From the NCBI GenBank assembly GCA_946491665.1, contig CAMLYL010000005.1, positions 1 to 64,000 on the forward strand: a stretch of DNA of 64,000 nucleotides. The letters are read 5' to 3'. The DNA comes from an uncultured Lachnospiraceae bacterium (lineage in GTDB: Bacteria; Bacillota; Clostridia; Lachnospirales; Lachnospiraceae). Under the pieces are notes generated by a model. The model was not told where the DNA came from and made no database searches. It worked only from the letters and a program-made list of their open reading frames with translations. The translations under genes and the position numbers were made by a program. Every line of letters begins with the position of its first letter. Within the stretch, counting starts at the first letter, position 1. Below are positions 20,630 through 29,929 of this stretch, piece by piece.

Positions 20630-21928
20630 TTACCTTACCGCACGAAATGCCTGCTCCAGATCCTCAATAATATCATCAATGTGCTCTGTGCCGACAGACA
20701 GACGGATGGTGCCCGGACGGATTCCCTGCTCTTTCAGCTCCTCCGGCGTGCACTGGCTGTGAGTAGTAGTCGCCGGATGAATCACCAGGGATTTTACATC
20801 CGCCACATTTGCCAGCAGGGAAAACAGTTCCAGATGATCAATAAACCGATGAGCTTCTTCCTGTCCGCCCCGGATGTCAAAGGTGAAAATACTCGCTCCG
20901 CCATTGGGGAAATATTTCTCATACAGATCATGATCCGGATGTTCCGGCAGAGAAGGATGGCTGACATGCTCCACCATCGGATGATTTTTCAGATATTCTA
21001 CCACTTTTTTCGTATTCTCAATGTGACGGTCCATACGCAGAGAAAGCGTCTCTGTTCCCTGCAGCAGCAAAAATGCGGCAAAAGGAGAAATTGAAGCTCC
21101 CGTGTCCCGCAGAAGAACTGCACGGATATAGACTGCAAAAGCTGCCGGCCCTGCCGCCTCAGTAAATTTCACGCCATGATAGCTGGGATTGGGCTCCGAT
21201 ATCCAGGGATATCTGCCGGATGCCGCCCAGTCAAAGCTGCCTCCGTCCACAATGACACCTCCAAGAGTCGTCCCGTGACCGCCGATAAACTTTGTTGCGG
21301 AATGTACCACGATATCTGCTCCATGCTCAAGGGGGCGGATCAGGTACGGCGTTCCGAAGGTATTGTCCACAACAACCGGAAGTCCATATCTGTGAGCGAT
21401 CTCAGCAATTGCATCCAGATCCGGAATATCGCTGTTTGGATTCCCCAGGGTCTCCAGATAGACAGCCTTGGTATTTTCCTGAATCGCCGCCTCCACAGCT
21501 TCCAGATTGTGGGCGTCCACAAAAGTAGCGCTGATGCCCTGAAGAGGCAGTGTATGGGCAAGCAGATTTGAGGTTCCTCCATAAATAGTTTTCTGAGCCA
21601 CAATATGCTCTCCCTGTCCGGCAAGAGCCAGGATCGTATAGGTGATTGCCGCCGCTCCGGATGCTACAGCAAGAGCTGCCGTTCCGCCCTCCAGGGCCGC
21701 AATCCGTTCCTCAAAAACTCCCTGCGTGGAATTCGTCAGTCTGCCGTAAATATTCCCCGGCTCTTCCAGACGGAAACGCGCCGCCGCATGGGCGCAGTCC
21801 TGAAACACATAAGAAGTTGTAGCATAGATCGGAACCGCTCTCGCATCGGTTGCAGGATCCGGCTGCTCCTGACCTGCATGCAGCTGCATGGTCTCAAATC
21901 TTAATTTTCTGTTCTTTTTATCTGACAT
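20630..21928 (-). CDS. metY: O-acetylhomoserine aminocarboxypropyltransferase (homocysteine synthase)
   Basis: PLP Cys/Met metabolism enzyme: [54 protein letters not shown]. Confidence 0.93.
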   Translation of the reverse strand: MSDKKNRKLRFETMQLHAGQEQPDPATDARAVPIYATTSYVFQDCAHAAARFRLEEPGNIYGRLTNSTQGVFEERIAALEGGTAALAVASGAAAITYTILALAGQGEHIVAQKTIYGGTSNLLAHTLPLQGISATFVDAHNLEAVEAAIQENTKAVYLETLGNPNSDIPDLDAIAEIAHRYGLPVVVDNTFGTPYLIRPLEHGADIVVHSATKFIGGHGTTLGGVIVDGGSFDWAASGRYPWISEPNPSYHGVKFTEAAGPAAFAVYIRAVLLRDTGASISPFAAFLLLQGTETLSLRMDRHIENTKKVVEYLKNHPMVEHVSHPSLPEHPDHDLYEKYFPNGGASIFTFDIRGGQEEAHRFIDHLELFSLLANVADVKSLVIHPATTTHSQCTPEELKEQGIRPGTIRLSVGTEHIDDIIEDLEQAFRAVR

Positions 21929-21975
21929 TTTATCTTTCTCCTATCGTTTTTATATGAATTATAGTTTCAAAAACC

Positions 21976-22009
21976 GGCCCGCAGGTACTGTTTTAAAGCG
22001 CCCCGGGCC
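21976..22009 (-). terminator. Intrinsic terminator of cysK
   Basis: Minus strand GGCCCG...CGGGCC stem followed by GGTTTTTG. Confidence 0.65.
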
Positions 22010-22025
22010 ATGCATTCTCACACAA

Positions 22026-22967
22026 TTACTTCTGCTCTTCCATAAAAAGCGGTGTGGAATAATATCTGTCTCCGCTGTCCGGGAGCAGAGCCACAATTGT
22101 CCTGCCTCTGAATTCCGGCCTTTTTGCCAGCTCAACGGCAGCCTTCAGAGCCGCTCCGGAGGAAATCCCGACCAGCACGCCTTCTGTCTTTGCCAGCAGC
22201 TTTGCCATGTCAAAAGCATCCTCGTTTTCGATTGGAAGTATCTCATCATAAATGTCTGTATCCAGCACCTCCGGCACAAAACCGGCGCCAATTCCCTGAA
22301 TCTTATGAGCTCCGGCCTTTCCCTGAGATAACACAGGTGACGCAGCCGGTTCTACAGCAACAATTCTGACATCCGGCTTTTTCTCTTTCAGATATCCGCC
22401 CACACCGGTCAGAGTCCCGCCTGTTCCCACTCCGGCAACAAAGACATCAATCTCTCCGCCCGTATCTCTCCAGATTTCCGGACCTGTAGAAGCCCGGTGC
22501 GCAGCCGGATTCGACGGATTCTCGAACTGTCCCGGAATAAAACTGTCCGGAATCTCCCTTGCCAGTTCCTGCGCTCTGTCAATCGCTCCCTGCATGCCTC
22601 TGGCGCCTTCCGTAAGAACGATCTCTGCACCATAGGCTTTCAAAATATTTCTCCGCTCCACACTCATTGTCTCCGGCATGGTCAGAATCATGCGGTATCC
22701 CCGGGCTGCCGCAATTGACGCCAGACCGATTCCGGTATTTCCGGAGGTGGGTTCAATAATCACAGATCCTTTTTTCAGGACACCTCTCTGCTCGGCGTCA
22801 TCGATCATCGCCTTTGCAATCCTGTCCTTCACCGATCCCGCAGGATTCAGATATTCAAGCTTCACAAGCAGCCTTGCCTCCAGCCCCAGACATTTTTCCA
22901 TATTGGTCACTTCAACCAGCGGGGTATTGCCAATTAATTCTGATACACTTCTGTAAATATTTGCCAT
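22026..22967 (-). CDS. cysK: Cysteine synthase A
   Basis: NTPLVEVTNMEKCLGLEARLLVKLEYLNPAGSVKDRIAKAMI, PTSGNTGIGLA. Confidence 0.95.
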   Translation of the reverse strand: MANIYRSVSELIGNTPLVEVTNMEKCLGLEARLLVKLEYLNPAGSVKDRIAKAMIDDAEQRGVLKKGSVIIEPTSGNTGIGLASIAAARGYRMILTMPETMSVERRNILKAYGAEIVLTEGARGMQGAIDRAQELAREIPDSFIPGQFENPSNPAAHRASTGPEIWRDTGGEIDVFVAGVGTGGTLTGVGGYLKEKKPDVRIVAVEPAASPVLSQGKAGAHKIQGIGAGFVPEVLDTDIYDEILPIENEDAFDMAKLLAKTEGVLVGISSGAALKAAVELAKRPEFRGRTIVALLPDSGDRYYSTPLFMEEQK

Positions 22968-23009
22968 ACTGTTCTCCTCCATTCAAGAGCCGCTCACGGG
23001 TCTTTGCGC

Positions 23010-23121
23010 GGGATTCGGGTCAGCTTCAGCTGACATCTTCCTTACCGAATCCCTGCGGTCTCCGTTCCACTCCGATCGGCGCTAAGCGAACGTCCACTGG
23101 ACGTTCAGCGCCCCCGCGGAG
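23010..23121. repeat. Structured palindromic element: two nested multi-stem hairpins upstream of cysK
   Basis: Hairpin A: GGGATTCGG / CCGAATCCC enclosing GTCAGC-TTCA-GCTGAC. Hairpin B: CTCCG / CGGAG, GGCGCT / AGCGCC, GAACGTCCA-C-TGGACGTTC. Confidence 0.8.
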
Positions 23122-23196
23122 CGTATATCCAGGGTTTTCCTGTCTATTTCCTGCATGTATTCTAATCCCTAAATTCCCATTTGTCAACTAGGTTTT

Positions 23197-24360
23197 TCAT
23201 TTCTGACAAAAGGAAAAGAAATCCCCCTCCGGAATTCTGCATTGGGAATGAATTACCGGATCCGCATTTGTTTCCCCGCAGTTCAGTTTGCACAGCACCT
23301 CCATTACATGCAGAACCAGTGAAATATTATTCCAATGAGGTCTGCCTTCTTCTATGGAGGTCATCATATCCCACAAACCGATTCCTCGGAAATTTTCTGT
23401 CTCCATCTTCCAGACCCGCGGAATATCATCCTGTCCGTACCAATCGGAAAGCCGCTCGATTTTCCAGATTCTGGACAGACCTTCCTGATCTTCCGTCTCC
23501 TTCAGAATCCGTTCTCCGGAATACAGCTCCAGCTCTCCGTCAAAACAGTTCGGATCCGGTACCTGCAGCGTTCCCTTTGTACCATGGATCTCCAGCTTCG
23601 GAAGCTTCGATTCCCAGGAACCGCCGTCCATATGGAGACTCCCGATCACCCCGGAACGGAACTTTAAAATACACTGATAAACCGTGTCAATCTCCACCGG
23701 CAGAAACTCTCCTTTATGGGGCTCGCTGTAAATCTGCTTTTTTTCCTCATCTCTGACACTGAACGCATATACCCGCTCTACGGGTCCCAGCAGGGCGACC
23801 AGCGCCGTAATGTAATAAGGTCCCATGTCCAAAATGGGTCCGGCTCCCTTTGCATAAGTCGAAAACGGCTCCGGATGCCAGATCTCCACCCCCGGCCGCA
23901 GCATATTTGCCGAAAAGGAAGTCACTTTTCCGACAGCTCCCTCCGCCAGCAGCTTCCTGCAGGTCTGAATCCCGCTTCCAAGCCAGGTATCCGGCGCGCA
24001 GCCGATCCTCTTTCCGACTGTCTCCGCAGTCTTTGCCAGATCCTCAGCCTCCTCAAAATTTCCGGCCAGAGGCTTCTCCGAATACACATGCTTCCCGGCC
24101 ATCAGAATGCGCCGGTTCAGTTCATAATGAGCATCCGGTACCGTAAGATTCAGAACCACGTCAATATCGTCATCCGCCAGAATCTCTTCCACTGCCACAG
24201 CCTGCGGAATTCCATATTTCTCCGCCAGATCCCGGGCGTGCTCCAGATGCCTGGCTGCACAGGACTTAATCTGCAGATTTTTAAAATACGTCTGAATATT
24301 CCTTACATAGACATCTGCAATATTCCCGCAGCCTATAATCCCCGCTTTCCACACTTTCAT
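23197..24360 (-). CDS. Gfo/Idh/MocA family oxidoreductase
   Basis: N-terminal AGIIGCGNIADVYVRNI, VLNLTVPDAHYELNRRILMAGKHVYSEKPLA. Confidence 0.92.
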   Translation of the reverse strand: MKVWKAGIIGCGNIADVYVRNIQTYFKNLQIKSCAARHLEHARDLAEKYGIPQAVAVEEILADDDIDVVLNLTVPDAHYELNRRILMAGKHVYSEKPLAGNFEEAEDLAKTAETVGKRIGCAPDTWLGSGIQTCRKLLAEGAVGKVTSFSANMLRPGVEIWHPEPFSTYAKGAGPILDMGPYYITALVALLGPVERVYAFSVRDEEKKQIYSEPHKGEFLPVEIDTVYQCILKFRSGVIGSLHMDGGSWESKLPKLEIHGTKGTLQVPDPNCFDGELELYSGERILKETEDQEGLSRIWKIERLSDWYGQDDIPRVWKMETENFRGIGLWDMMTSIEEGRPHWNNISLVLHVMEVLCKLNCGETNADPVIHSQCRIPEGDFFSFCQK

Positions 24361-24381
24361 TTTACCCTCTCCCTTTTATTT

Positions 24382-25224
24382 TTATCGATTTTCCGGGAGA
24401 AAACTGTCAAAAATAAAGACATCAAACATATCTCTCGCCGCCTCCAGCTCTCTCTGGCTTCTAATGGTCCAGGCAGCAGTTTTCCCCTTAAACAGTTTTC
24501 TGCAGATACGAAAACTGTGTTTTCTTTTATCCTTATGATTATATGATATAAAATCCGGTCTTGCCAGGAAATTCAACAGCATATTCGTCAGAATGAATCG
24601 CGTGATCCGCGGCAGTCTGATGATCTCTTCCTGACTGTAATCCTCCGAGAGCTGTCCGCGAAGAATGGAGGGATTATGCTTCCGGTACCACGCCAGCGCA
24701 AAGGGATTAAAACACTCCATACAGTAAACACCCTGATAGGAACGCAGCATCTTCTCTATGGCTTCCGTGGTCGCTTTATAAAAGACACCAACTTTAATCT
24801 CAATCACCAGCGGAACCTTTCCGTTCACCATGCGCAGAACATCTGAAAAAAGGGGAATCTGTTCCTGTGACTGCCCCAGCGAATACTCCAGGAGTTCTTT
24901 ATAAGTATGCTCTGTTACCCTTCCGTCTATTCCCGTCATCCGTTTCAAATTCATATCATGAAAAACAACCAGTTTTCCATCAGAGGTTCTCTGTACATCC
25001 AGCTCAATACCAAACCCTGCTTCCAACGCTTTCCGAAACGCTGCCATTGAATTCTCCGGCGCGTCCGACTGATTATCAAACAGTCCCCGGTGCGCAATCA
25101 GCACATCCTCAAAAGGCTTCATCTGCTCCTTCCTGCTGCAGCAGGGAGAAAGCAGCCACAAATAAAGGGGAAACATTCCCGCACATACGCATAAAATCAC
25201 ACAAACTGTCACTGCACCTGTCAT
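24382..25224 (-). CDS. Membrane-anchored glycerophosphodiester phosphodiesterase family protein
   Basis: N-terminal TM then VLIAHRGLFDNQSDAPENSMAAFRKALEAGFGIELDVQRTSDGKLVVFHD. Confidence 0.92.
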   Translation of the reverse strand: MTGAVTVCVILCVCAGMFPLYLWLLSPCCSRKEQMKPFEDVLIAHRGLFDNQSDAPENSMAAFRKALEAGFGIELDVQRTSDGKLVVFHDMNLKRMTGIDGRVTEHTYKELLEYSLGQSQEQIPLFSDVLRMVNGKVPLVIEIKVGVFYKATTEAIEKMLRSYQGVYCMECFNPFALAWYRKHNPSILRGQLSEDYSQEEIIRLPRITRFILTNMLLNFLARPDFISYNHKDKRKHSFRICRKLFKGKTAAWTIRSQRELEAARDMFDVFIFDSFLPENR

Positions 25225-25622
25225 ACTCTTCCTCCATTCTGTCTTCAGAACCGTTCTGCAGTTTGTCCGTTTATACTGCACTGTCGCTGTACCGGCAATG
25301 CCCTAAACGCATTCTGCAAAACACTAATTCCTGTTTTTCCCAACGTCAACTGTCTCCGTCACACATCCTTCCTCCCTGAACAGTTCTTATGTCTTCTTCA
25401 CAATGAAGTTTTTTCTTTCAGTATAAAGAAATCCTTTTCCGATATCAAGAAAAAATCTGTGACCGACAGTATCTGTCTTCTCTGCTATTTTAAACGAATA
25501 AAAAGAAATCCATATGATGTTTCGGTAAATTTTTATAAAATTTTTATTTGTTTTTTTTTAAAGGCCATGTTAGGATATGACTATTCCAAATATCTTTTTA
25601 CCAGTCTTCATCTGCTTAGCTT

Positions 25623-26522
25623 ATGACCTATGAAACATTCAAGAAAGTAATTATGGAACGGCTCTCATATGATATCGCCGATCCCAAACAGATTTCCCTT
25701 CAGACACACTACAAAAATAACGGCTGTTCACTGGATGGTCTCGTCATTCTTGAGAACGGAAACAATATTGCACCCACGCTGTATCTGAACCGCTACTATG
25801 ATCTGTATCGAGACGGAAATTCCTTCCAGAAAGTCTATGAGAAGCTTCTGGAATACTACGAAGCGAATAAATCCGATGTAGGAATCGATGTCAGCTTTTA
25901 CACAGACTTCGGCAATATACAGTCAAAAATCGCAATGAAGCTGATCCATTATGAAAAAAACCGTGATTTTCTGAAGCAGGTGCCTCATATCAGGTTTCTG
26001 GACCTGGCTCTGATTTTTTACTGCTTTATGCCGATAGATCCCAGTGCGGGCAATGCAACCATCCCCATTTATAACTCTCATCTGGATCTCTGGGATATCA
26101 GTCTGGACACGCTCTTTCAGCTTGCCAGAGAAAATTCTCCCCGGATCCTTCCGCCTGAACTCAATGATCTCAACAGCCTGCTGGAAGACTATATGCCGGC
26201 TCAGGTTTACTCCTCCATTGTGCACACGGATGACCCGCTCTATCCCATGTTCGTCCTCACCAACAGCGAAGGGCTGTTTGGCGCATCCTGTATGCTGTAC
26301 GACCAGCTGATTCATTCTTATGCAGAACGTTTTCAGTCCGATTTCTACATTCTCCCCAGCAGCATCCATGAAGTAATTCTGGTACCCGCTTTCAAAAATG
26401 AACTCATGGATCTGTTTTCGGAGATGGTCCGGGAGGTCAATCAGTCACAGGTGGCCGCAGAAGAAATTCTGTCGGATCACGCTTACTATTACTCACGCGA
26501 AAAGGATACGATTCTGATATAA
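25623..26522 (+). CDS. DUF5688 family protein
   Basis: MTYETFKKVIMERL... GCSLDGLVILENGNNIAPTLYLNRYYDLY...; pattern matches DUF5688 proteins of gut Clostridia; ends at a convergent terminator. Confidence 0.75.
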   Translation: MTYETFKKVIMERLSYDIADPKQISLQTHYKNNGCSLDGLVILENGNNIAPTLYLNRYYDLYRDGNSFQKVYEKLLEYYEANKSDVGIDVSFYTDFGNIQSKIAMKLIHYEKNRDFLKQVPHIRFLDLALIFYCFMPIDPSAGNATIPIYNSHLDLWDISLDTLFQLARENSPRILPPELNDLNSLLEDYMPAQVYSSIVHTDDPLYPMFVLTNSEGLFGASCMLYDQLIHSYAERFQSDFYILPSSIHEVILVPAFKNELMDLFSEMVREVNQSQVAAEEILSDHAYYYSREKDTILI

Positions 26523-26580
26523 GATAAAAGGCAGTATTTTCTCCACTCAGATGAGTTTTGAAATACTGCCTTTTATCTTA
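26520..26580. terminator. Bidirectional terminator, 20-bp perfect stem spanning the stop codons of both convergent genes
   Basis: TAAGATAAAAGGCAGTATTT ... AAATACTGCCTTTTATCTTA. Confidence 0.88.
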
Positions 26581-28356
26581 TTTCGTTTCTGGCTCTGTTT
26601 TTTTTGTTTTCTTCACAGGCTTTTCCTTTTCAGCCGCTTTCACAGCCTTTCCAGCATCTGCTTTTTTCGCTTCCGCTTTCCCGGCGGCTTCCTCAGCAGC
26701 TTTTTTCTTCGCCGCTGCCGCAGCTTTCCGTTTCGCGGCCGCTGCAGCCTTCTTCTTCGCCGCCTCTTCCTCTTTCCGCTTTCGCTCCTCTTCTTCCCGT
26801 TCCAGCTGCTTTTCCAGACGCATCCGCATCAGAAGCTCCTCTTCCTTCCGCTGCTGCTCCAGCCTTTCCTGTTCCGCCCGGCGCTTCTCCTCCTCATCCA
26901 TCCGCTTCTCTTCATCGGCAATCAGCGCATCATAAATAGCGGCATATTTGGAAGAAGACTTCTTCCAGGAAAAGTCCATAGCCATTCCCCGGCGGATAAT
27001 ATCCAGCCATTCCTCCGGATACAGTTCATAAATCTTGTGTGCGTAACGGATCATGTAAAGCATCTCATGGGCGTTATAATTGTGGAAGGAAAAGCCGGTG
27101 CCCGTATGTTCAAACTCATTATAGGGCTCCACTGTGTCCTTCAGTCCTCCGGTCTCCCGCACCAGAGGAACTGTGCCGTAACGCAGACTGATCAGCTGAC
27201 TCAGACCGCAGGGTTCAAACAGGGACGGCATCAGAAAAGCGTCGCAGGAAGCATAGATCTTCTGAGCAGCCTCCTCTGAATAATAAATATTGGCCGACAC
27301 CCGTCCCGGATATTTTCCTTCATAATAGCGGAACATATTCTCATACCGCTCTTCTCCGGTACCGAGAACAATGATCTGGATACGCTCATCATAGAGAATC
27401 TCATCCAGAATGTAATCTACCAGATCAAAACCTTTCTGATCTGTGAGACGGGAAACCATACCGATCAGGAAAGCATCCTCCCGCTCCGTAAGCCCGAAAG
27501 ATTTCTGCAGATCTTTCTTATTTGCCTTTTTATATTCGGTAATGCTGCCGTCAAACTGCCGGGCAATTTTCGTATCCGACGCAGGATCCAGCATCTCATA
27601 ATCCAGTCCGTTTACGATTCCCGACAGTCGGAACGATCTGGTCCGCAGAAGACCGTCCAGCCCCTCTCCGCCTTCCGTGGTCTGTATCTCTTTGGCATAG
27701 GTCTCGCTGACCGTAGTAATATAATCCGAAAAAACGACTCCGCCCTTGAGCAGGTTCGCCTGTCCGTAACTTTCCAGCGTGTCCATAGTAAAATACTCAG
27801 CCGGAAGGCCGGTCACATCACGGATCGCGTCAATATACCAGCGTCCCTGGAATTTCAGATTATGAATGGTATAAACCGTGCGGATATGCCGGTAAAACTC
27901 ATCATTCCGAAACTGAGCCGCCAGAAAAACAGGAATCAGTCCTGTCTGCCAGTCATGACAGTGAATCACATCCGGCCGGAAATCAATGACAGGAAGAATC
28001 GTCAGCACCGCTTTGGAAAAATATCCGAACTTCTCAGCATCCTGATAGATCTGTCCATACGGCGCCGGACCGGCAAAATAGTATTCATTGTCAATAAAAT
28101 AAAAAGTAATGCCATTCTCCTCAAGCTTATAAACGCCTGCATACTGTACCCGCCAGTTCAGCTGCACCTGACATTCCGCCGCCAGTTCCAGCCTGTCCGC
28201 GAACTCTTCTTTCATGCACATATATTTGGGAATTACAACCCTGACATCATATTCGGACTTCGGAAAATACCCCGGCAAAGAACCAACCACATCCGCCAGT
28301 CCGCCCGTTTTAATAAAAGGAACCGCCTCTGACGAAGCAAATAAAATCTTCTTCAT
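26578..28356 (-). CDS. glgA: Glycogen synthase with about 112-aa charged low-complexity C-terminal extension
   Basis: MKKILFASSEAVPFIKTGGLADVVGSLP; GT5/GT-B core to KYAAIYDALI, followed by EK-rich then KA-rich tail. Confidence 0.95.
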   Translation of the reverse strand: MKKILFASSEAVPFIKTGGLADVVGSLPGYFPKSEYDVRVVIPKYMCMKEEFADRLELAAECQVQLNWRVQYAGVYKLEENGITFYFIDNEYYFAGPAPYGQIYQDAEKFGYFSKAVLTILPVIDFRPDVIHCHDWQTGLIPVFLAAQFRNDEFYRHIRTVYTIHNLKFQGRWYIDAIRDVTGLPAEYFTMDTLESYGQANLLKGGVVFSDYITTVSETYAKEIQTTEGGEGLDGLLRTRSFRLSGIVNGLDYEMLDPASDTKIARQFDGSITEYKKANKKDLQKSFGLTEREDAFLIGMVSRLTDQKGFDLVDYILDEILYDERIQIIVLGTGEERYENMFRYYEGKYPGRVSANIYYSEEAAQKIYASCDAFLMPSLFEPCGLSQLISLRYGTVPLVRETGGLKDTVEPYNEFEHTGTGFSFHNYNAHEMLYMIRYAHKIYELYPEEWLDIIRRGMAMDFSWKKSSSKYAAIYDALIADEEKRMDEEEKRRAEQERLEQQRKEEELLMRMRLEKQLEREEEERKRKEEEAAKKKAAAAAKRKAAAAAKKKAAEEAAGKAEAKKADAGKAVKAAEKEKPVKKTKKTEPETK

Positions 28357-28534
28357 TTTACCCCTCCAAAAATACTCTCATCAAACAGAATCACTGATTA
28401 CATGATACTATATTTTGTCTGCAGAAACCAGCAATTTTTCAGTATTCGGGATATTTTTTCCAATTGCGGTCAAATTTGCTTCAACGTTTTCCCTGTTCTC
28501 ACGGATAACGGCATTTTCCGTTCTTTCGGCTCAC

Positions 28535-29329
28535 TTACTGTCTGTAATCCAGACGAATCTTGTCGGCAATCAGGGCGATAAACTCTGAGTTTGTCGGTTT
28601 TCCTTTCCCATTATGTATGGTGTACCCAAATAATTCATCAATGGTATCCATCTTTCCTCTGCTCCATGCCACTTCAATCGCATGCCGGATCGCCCGTTCC
28701 ACGCGGCTTGATGTGGTCTGATATTTTTTCGCGATTGTCGGATATAATATTTTTGTAATAGAATTCAGCATTTCAATATCATTCACAGACATGACAATTG
28801 CCTCCCTGAGATATTGATAGCCTTTTATGTGCGCCGGAACACCAATTTCATGAATGATGTTTGTCACATCGCTCTCCAGGCTGTGTTTCTTTGAATCCCG
28901 CTCAGCCTCCAGCATCTCATTCTTCCGGATTCCTCCGGGCTGCTTCATCACACTCCGTTTTGTCAGCTTTATTCTGGTCAGCAGAGCTTCCTGATCAAAA
29001 GGTTTCATAATATAATAGGAGGCTCCCAGCCGGAAAGCGTCTTCTGTAACATTCTCCTGACCGATTGCGCTGATTATAATAAAATTCGGATGTTTCTTCA
29101 CATTTTTGTCTCTGTTCATTCTGTCCATCACACCCAGCCCGTCCAGCTTCGGCATGACAATATCCAAAAGTACAATATCGGGTTCCTTTTCCCGGATAAT
29201 CTCACAGGCTTCCTCACCGTTTTTCGCCGTTCCCACAACATGGAGCTCGCTGTCTCTGGAAACAAGATCTGTCAGCATTCGAATCATATTTTCATTATCG
29301 TCGGCAATCGCTACTTTTATCAACTCCAT
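28535..29329 (-). CDS. spo0A: Sporulation master regulator Spo0A
   Basis: Receiver [15 protein letters not shown]...[18 protein letters not shown] and Spo0A C-terminal DNA-binding domain ([35 protein letters not shown]). Confidence 0.97.
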   Translation of the reverse strand: MELIKVAIADDNENMIRMLTDLVSRDSELHVVGTAKNGEEACEIIREKEPDIVLLDIVMPKLDGLGVMDRMNRDKNVKKHPNFIIISAIGQENVTEDAFRLGASYYIMKPFDQEALLTRIKLTKRSVMKQPGGIRKNEMLEAERDSKKHSLESDVTNIIHEIGVPAHIKGYQYLREAIVMSVNDIEMLNSITKILYPTIAKKYQTTSSRVERAIRHAIEVAWSRGKMDTIDELFGYTIHNGKGKPTNSEFIALIADKIRLDYRQ

Positions 29330-29366
29330 AACACTCCTTTTTCTTCCAAATTTTGAGGACAAGCGT

Positions 29367-29401
29367 ATTATAAAATGGAGCCCGGACGTTTTTTTGTCGA
29401 T
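29367..29401 (-). promoter_or_regulatory. Putative spo0A promoter -10 (TATAAT) with near-match 0A box (TATCGACAAAA) at the -35 position
   Basis: Minus strand: ATCGACAAA at 29401-29393 and TATAAT at 29372-29367. Confidence 0.45.
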
Positions 29402-29578
29402 ACAAGTCAACACGATTTCCAAATTTTGGAATAAACTTCATAAGATTGTTGCATCCGGAAATCTGACAGATGATGACCTGCTCTCCTCCATCCGGGCATT
29501 GTACCTGAAATAACATGATTCACCTTGCAAATCTCACGGCTTTCCGATAAAATAGAATTGTTTTTAAGGAGATGAACT

Positions 29579-29890
29579 ATGGCTGATACAAGAACAACGG
29601 ACGCATTTACAGACAAGGAAATCCTCTATCGTCTTGCTGATTTATTTAAAATATTCGGCGATCCCACCCGGATCCGCATTCTGCATATCCTCACAAATCA
29701 GGAGATGTGTGTACAGGATATCGCGGACACTCTGTCCATGACTCAGAGCGCCATTTCACATCAGCTTCGGATTCTCAAACAGTCTGCACTGGTAAAGTTC
29801 CGCAGAAATGGGAAAACCATTTATTACTCTCTTGCTGACGACCATGTGGCAACCATCATGGCTCAGGGTCTGGAACATGTATGCGAATAG
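29579..29890 (+). CDS. ArsR/SmtB-family winged-helix regulator, CzrA-like alpha5 motif
   Basis: LADLFKIFGDPTRIRILHILTNQEMCVQDIADTLSMTQSAISHQLRILKQSALVKFRRNGKTIYYSLADDHVATIMAQGLEHVCE. Confidence 0.93.
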   Translation: MADTRTTDAFTDKEILYRLADLFKIFGDPTRIRILHILTNQEMCVQDIADTLSMTQSAISHQLRILKQSALVKFRRNGKTIYYSLADDHVATIMAQGLEHVCE

Positions 29891-29902
29891 CTCTGCTCAT
29901 GC

Positions 29903-29925
29903 GCTGCCGTTCTCTGAACGGCAGC
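29903..29925. terminator. Terminator hairpin between convergent arsR-type gene and spoIVB
   Basis: GCTGCCGTTC-TCT-GAACGGCAGC. Confidence 0.7.
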
Positions 29926-29929
29926 ACAT

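Noticed and set aside
22968-23180. T-box or SAM riboswitch upstream of cysK
   Set aside because: No GGGTGGNACCGCG T-box sequence or SAM-I core recognised; only the nested palindromes are evident.
26558-26939. Plus-strand ORFs rich in F/A/S or P/S/Q near glgA 3' end
   Set aside because: They are the reverse complement of the GlgA KA/EK-rich tail; apparent low-complexity membrane-like sequence is an artefact.
29106-29513. 135-aa plus-strand ORF across the spo0A start
   Set aside because: Antisense to spo0A and runs through its promoter region; serine-rich shadow ORF.
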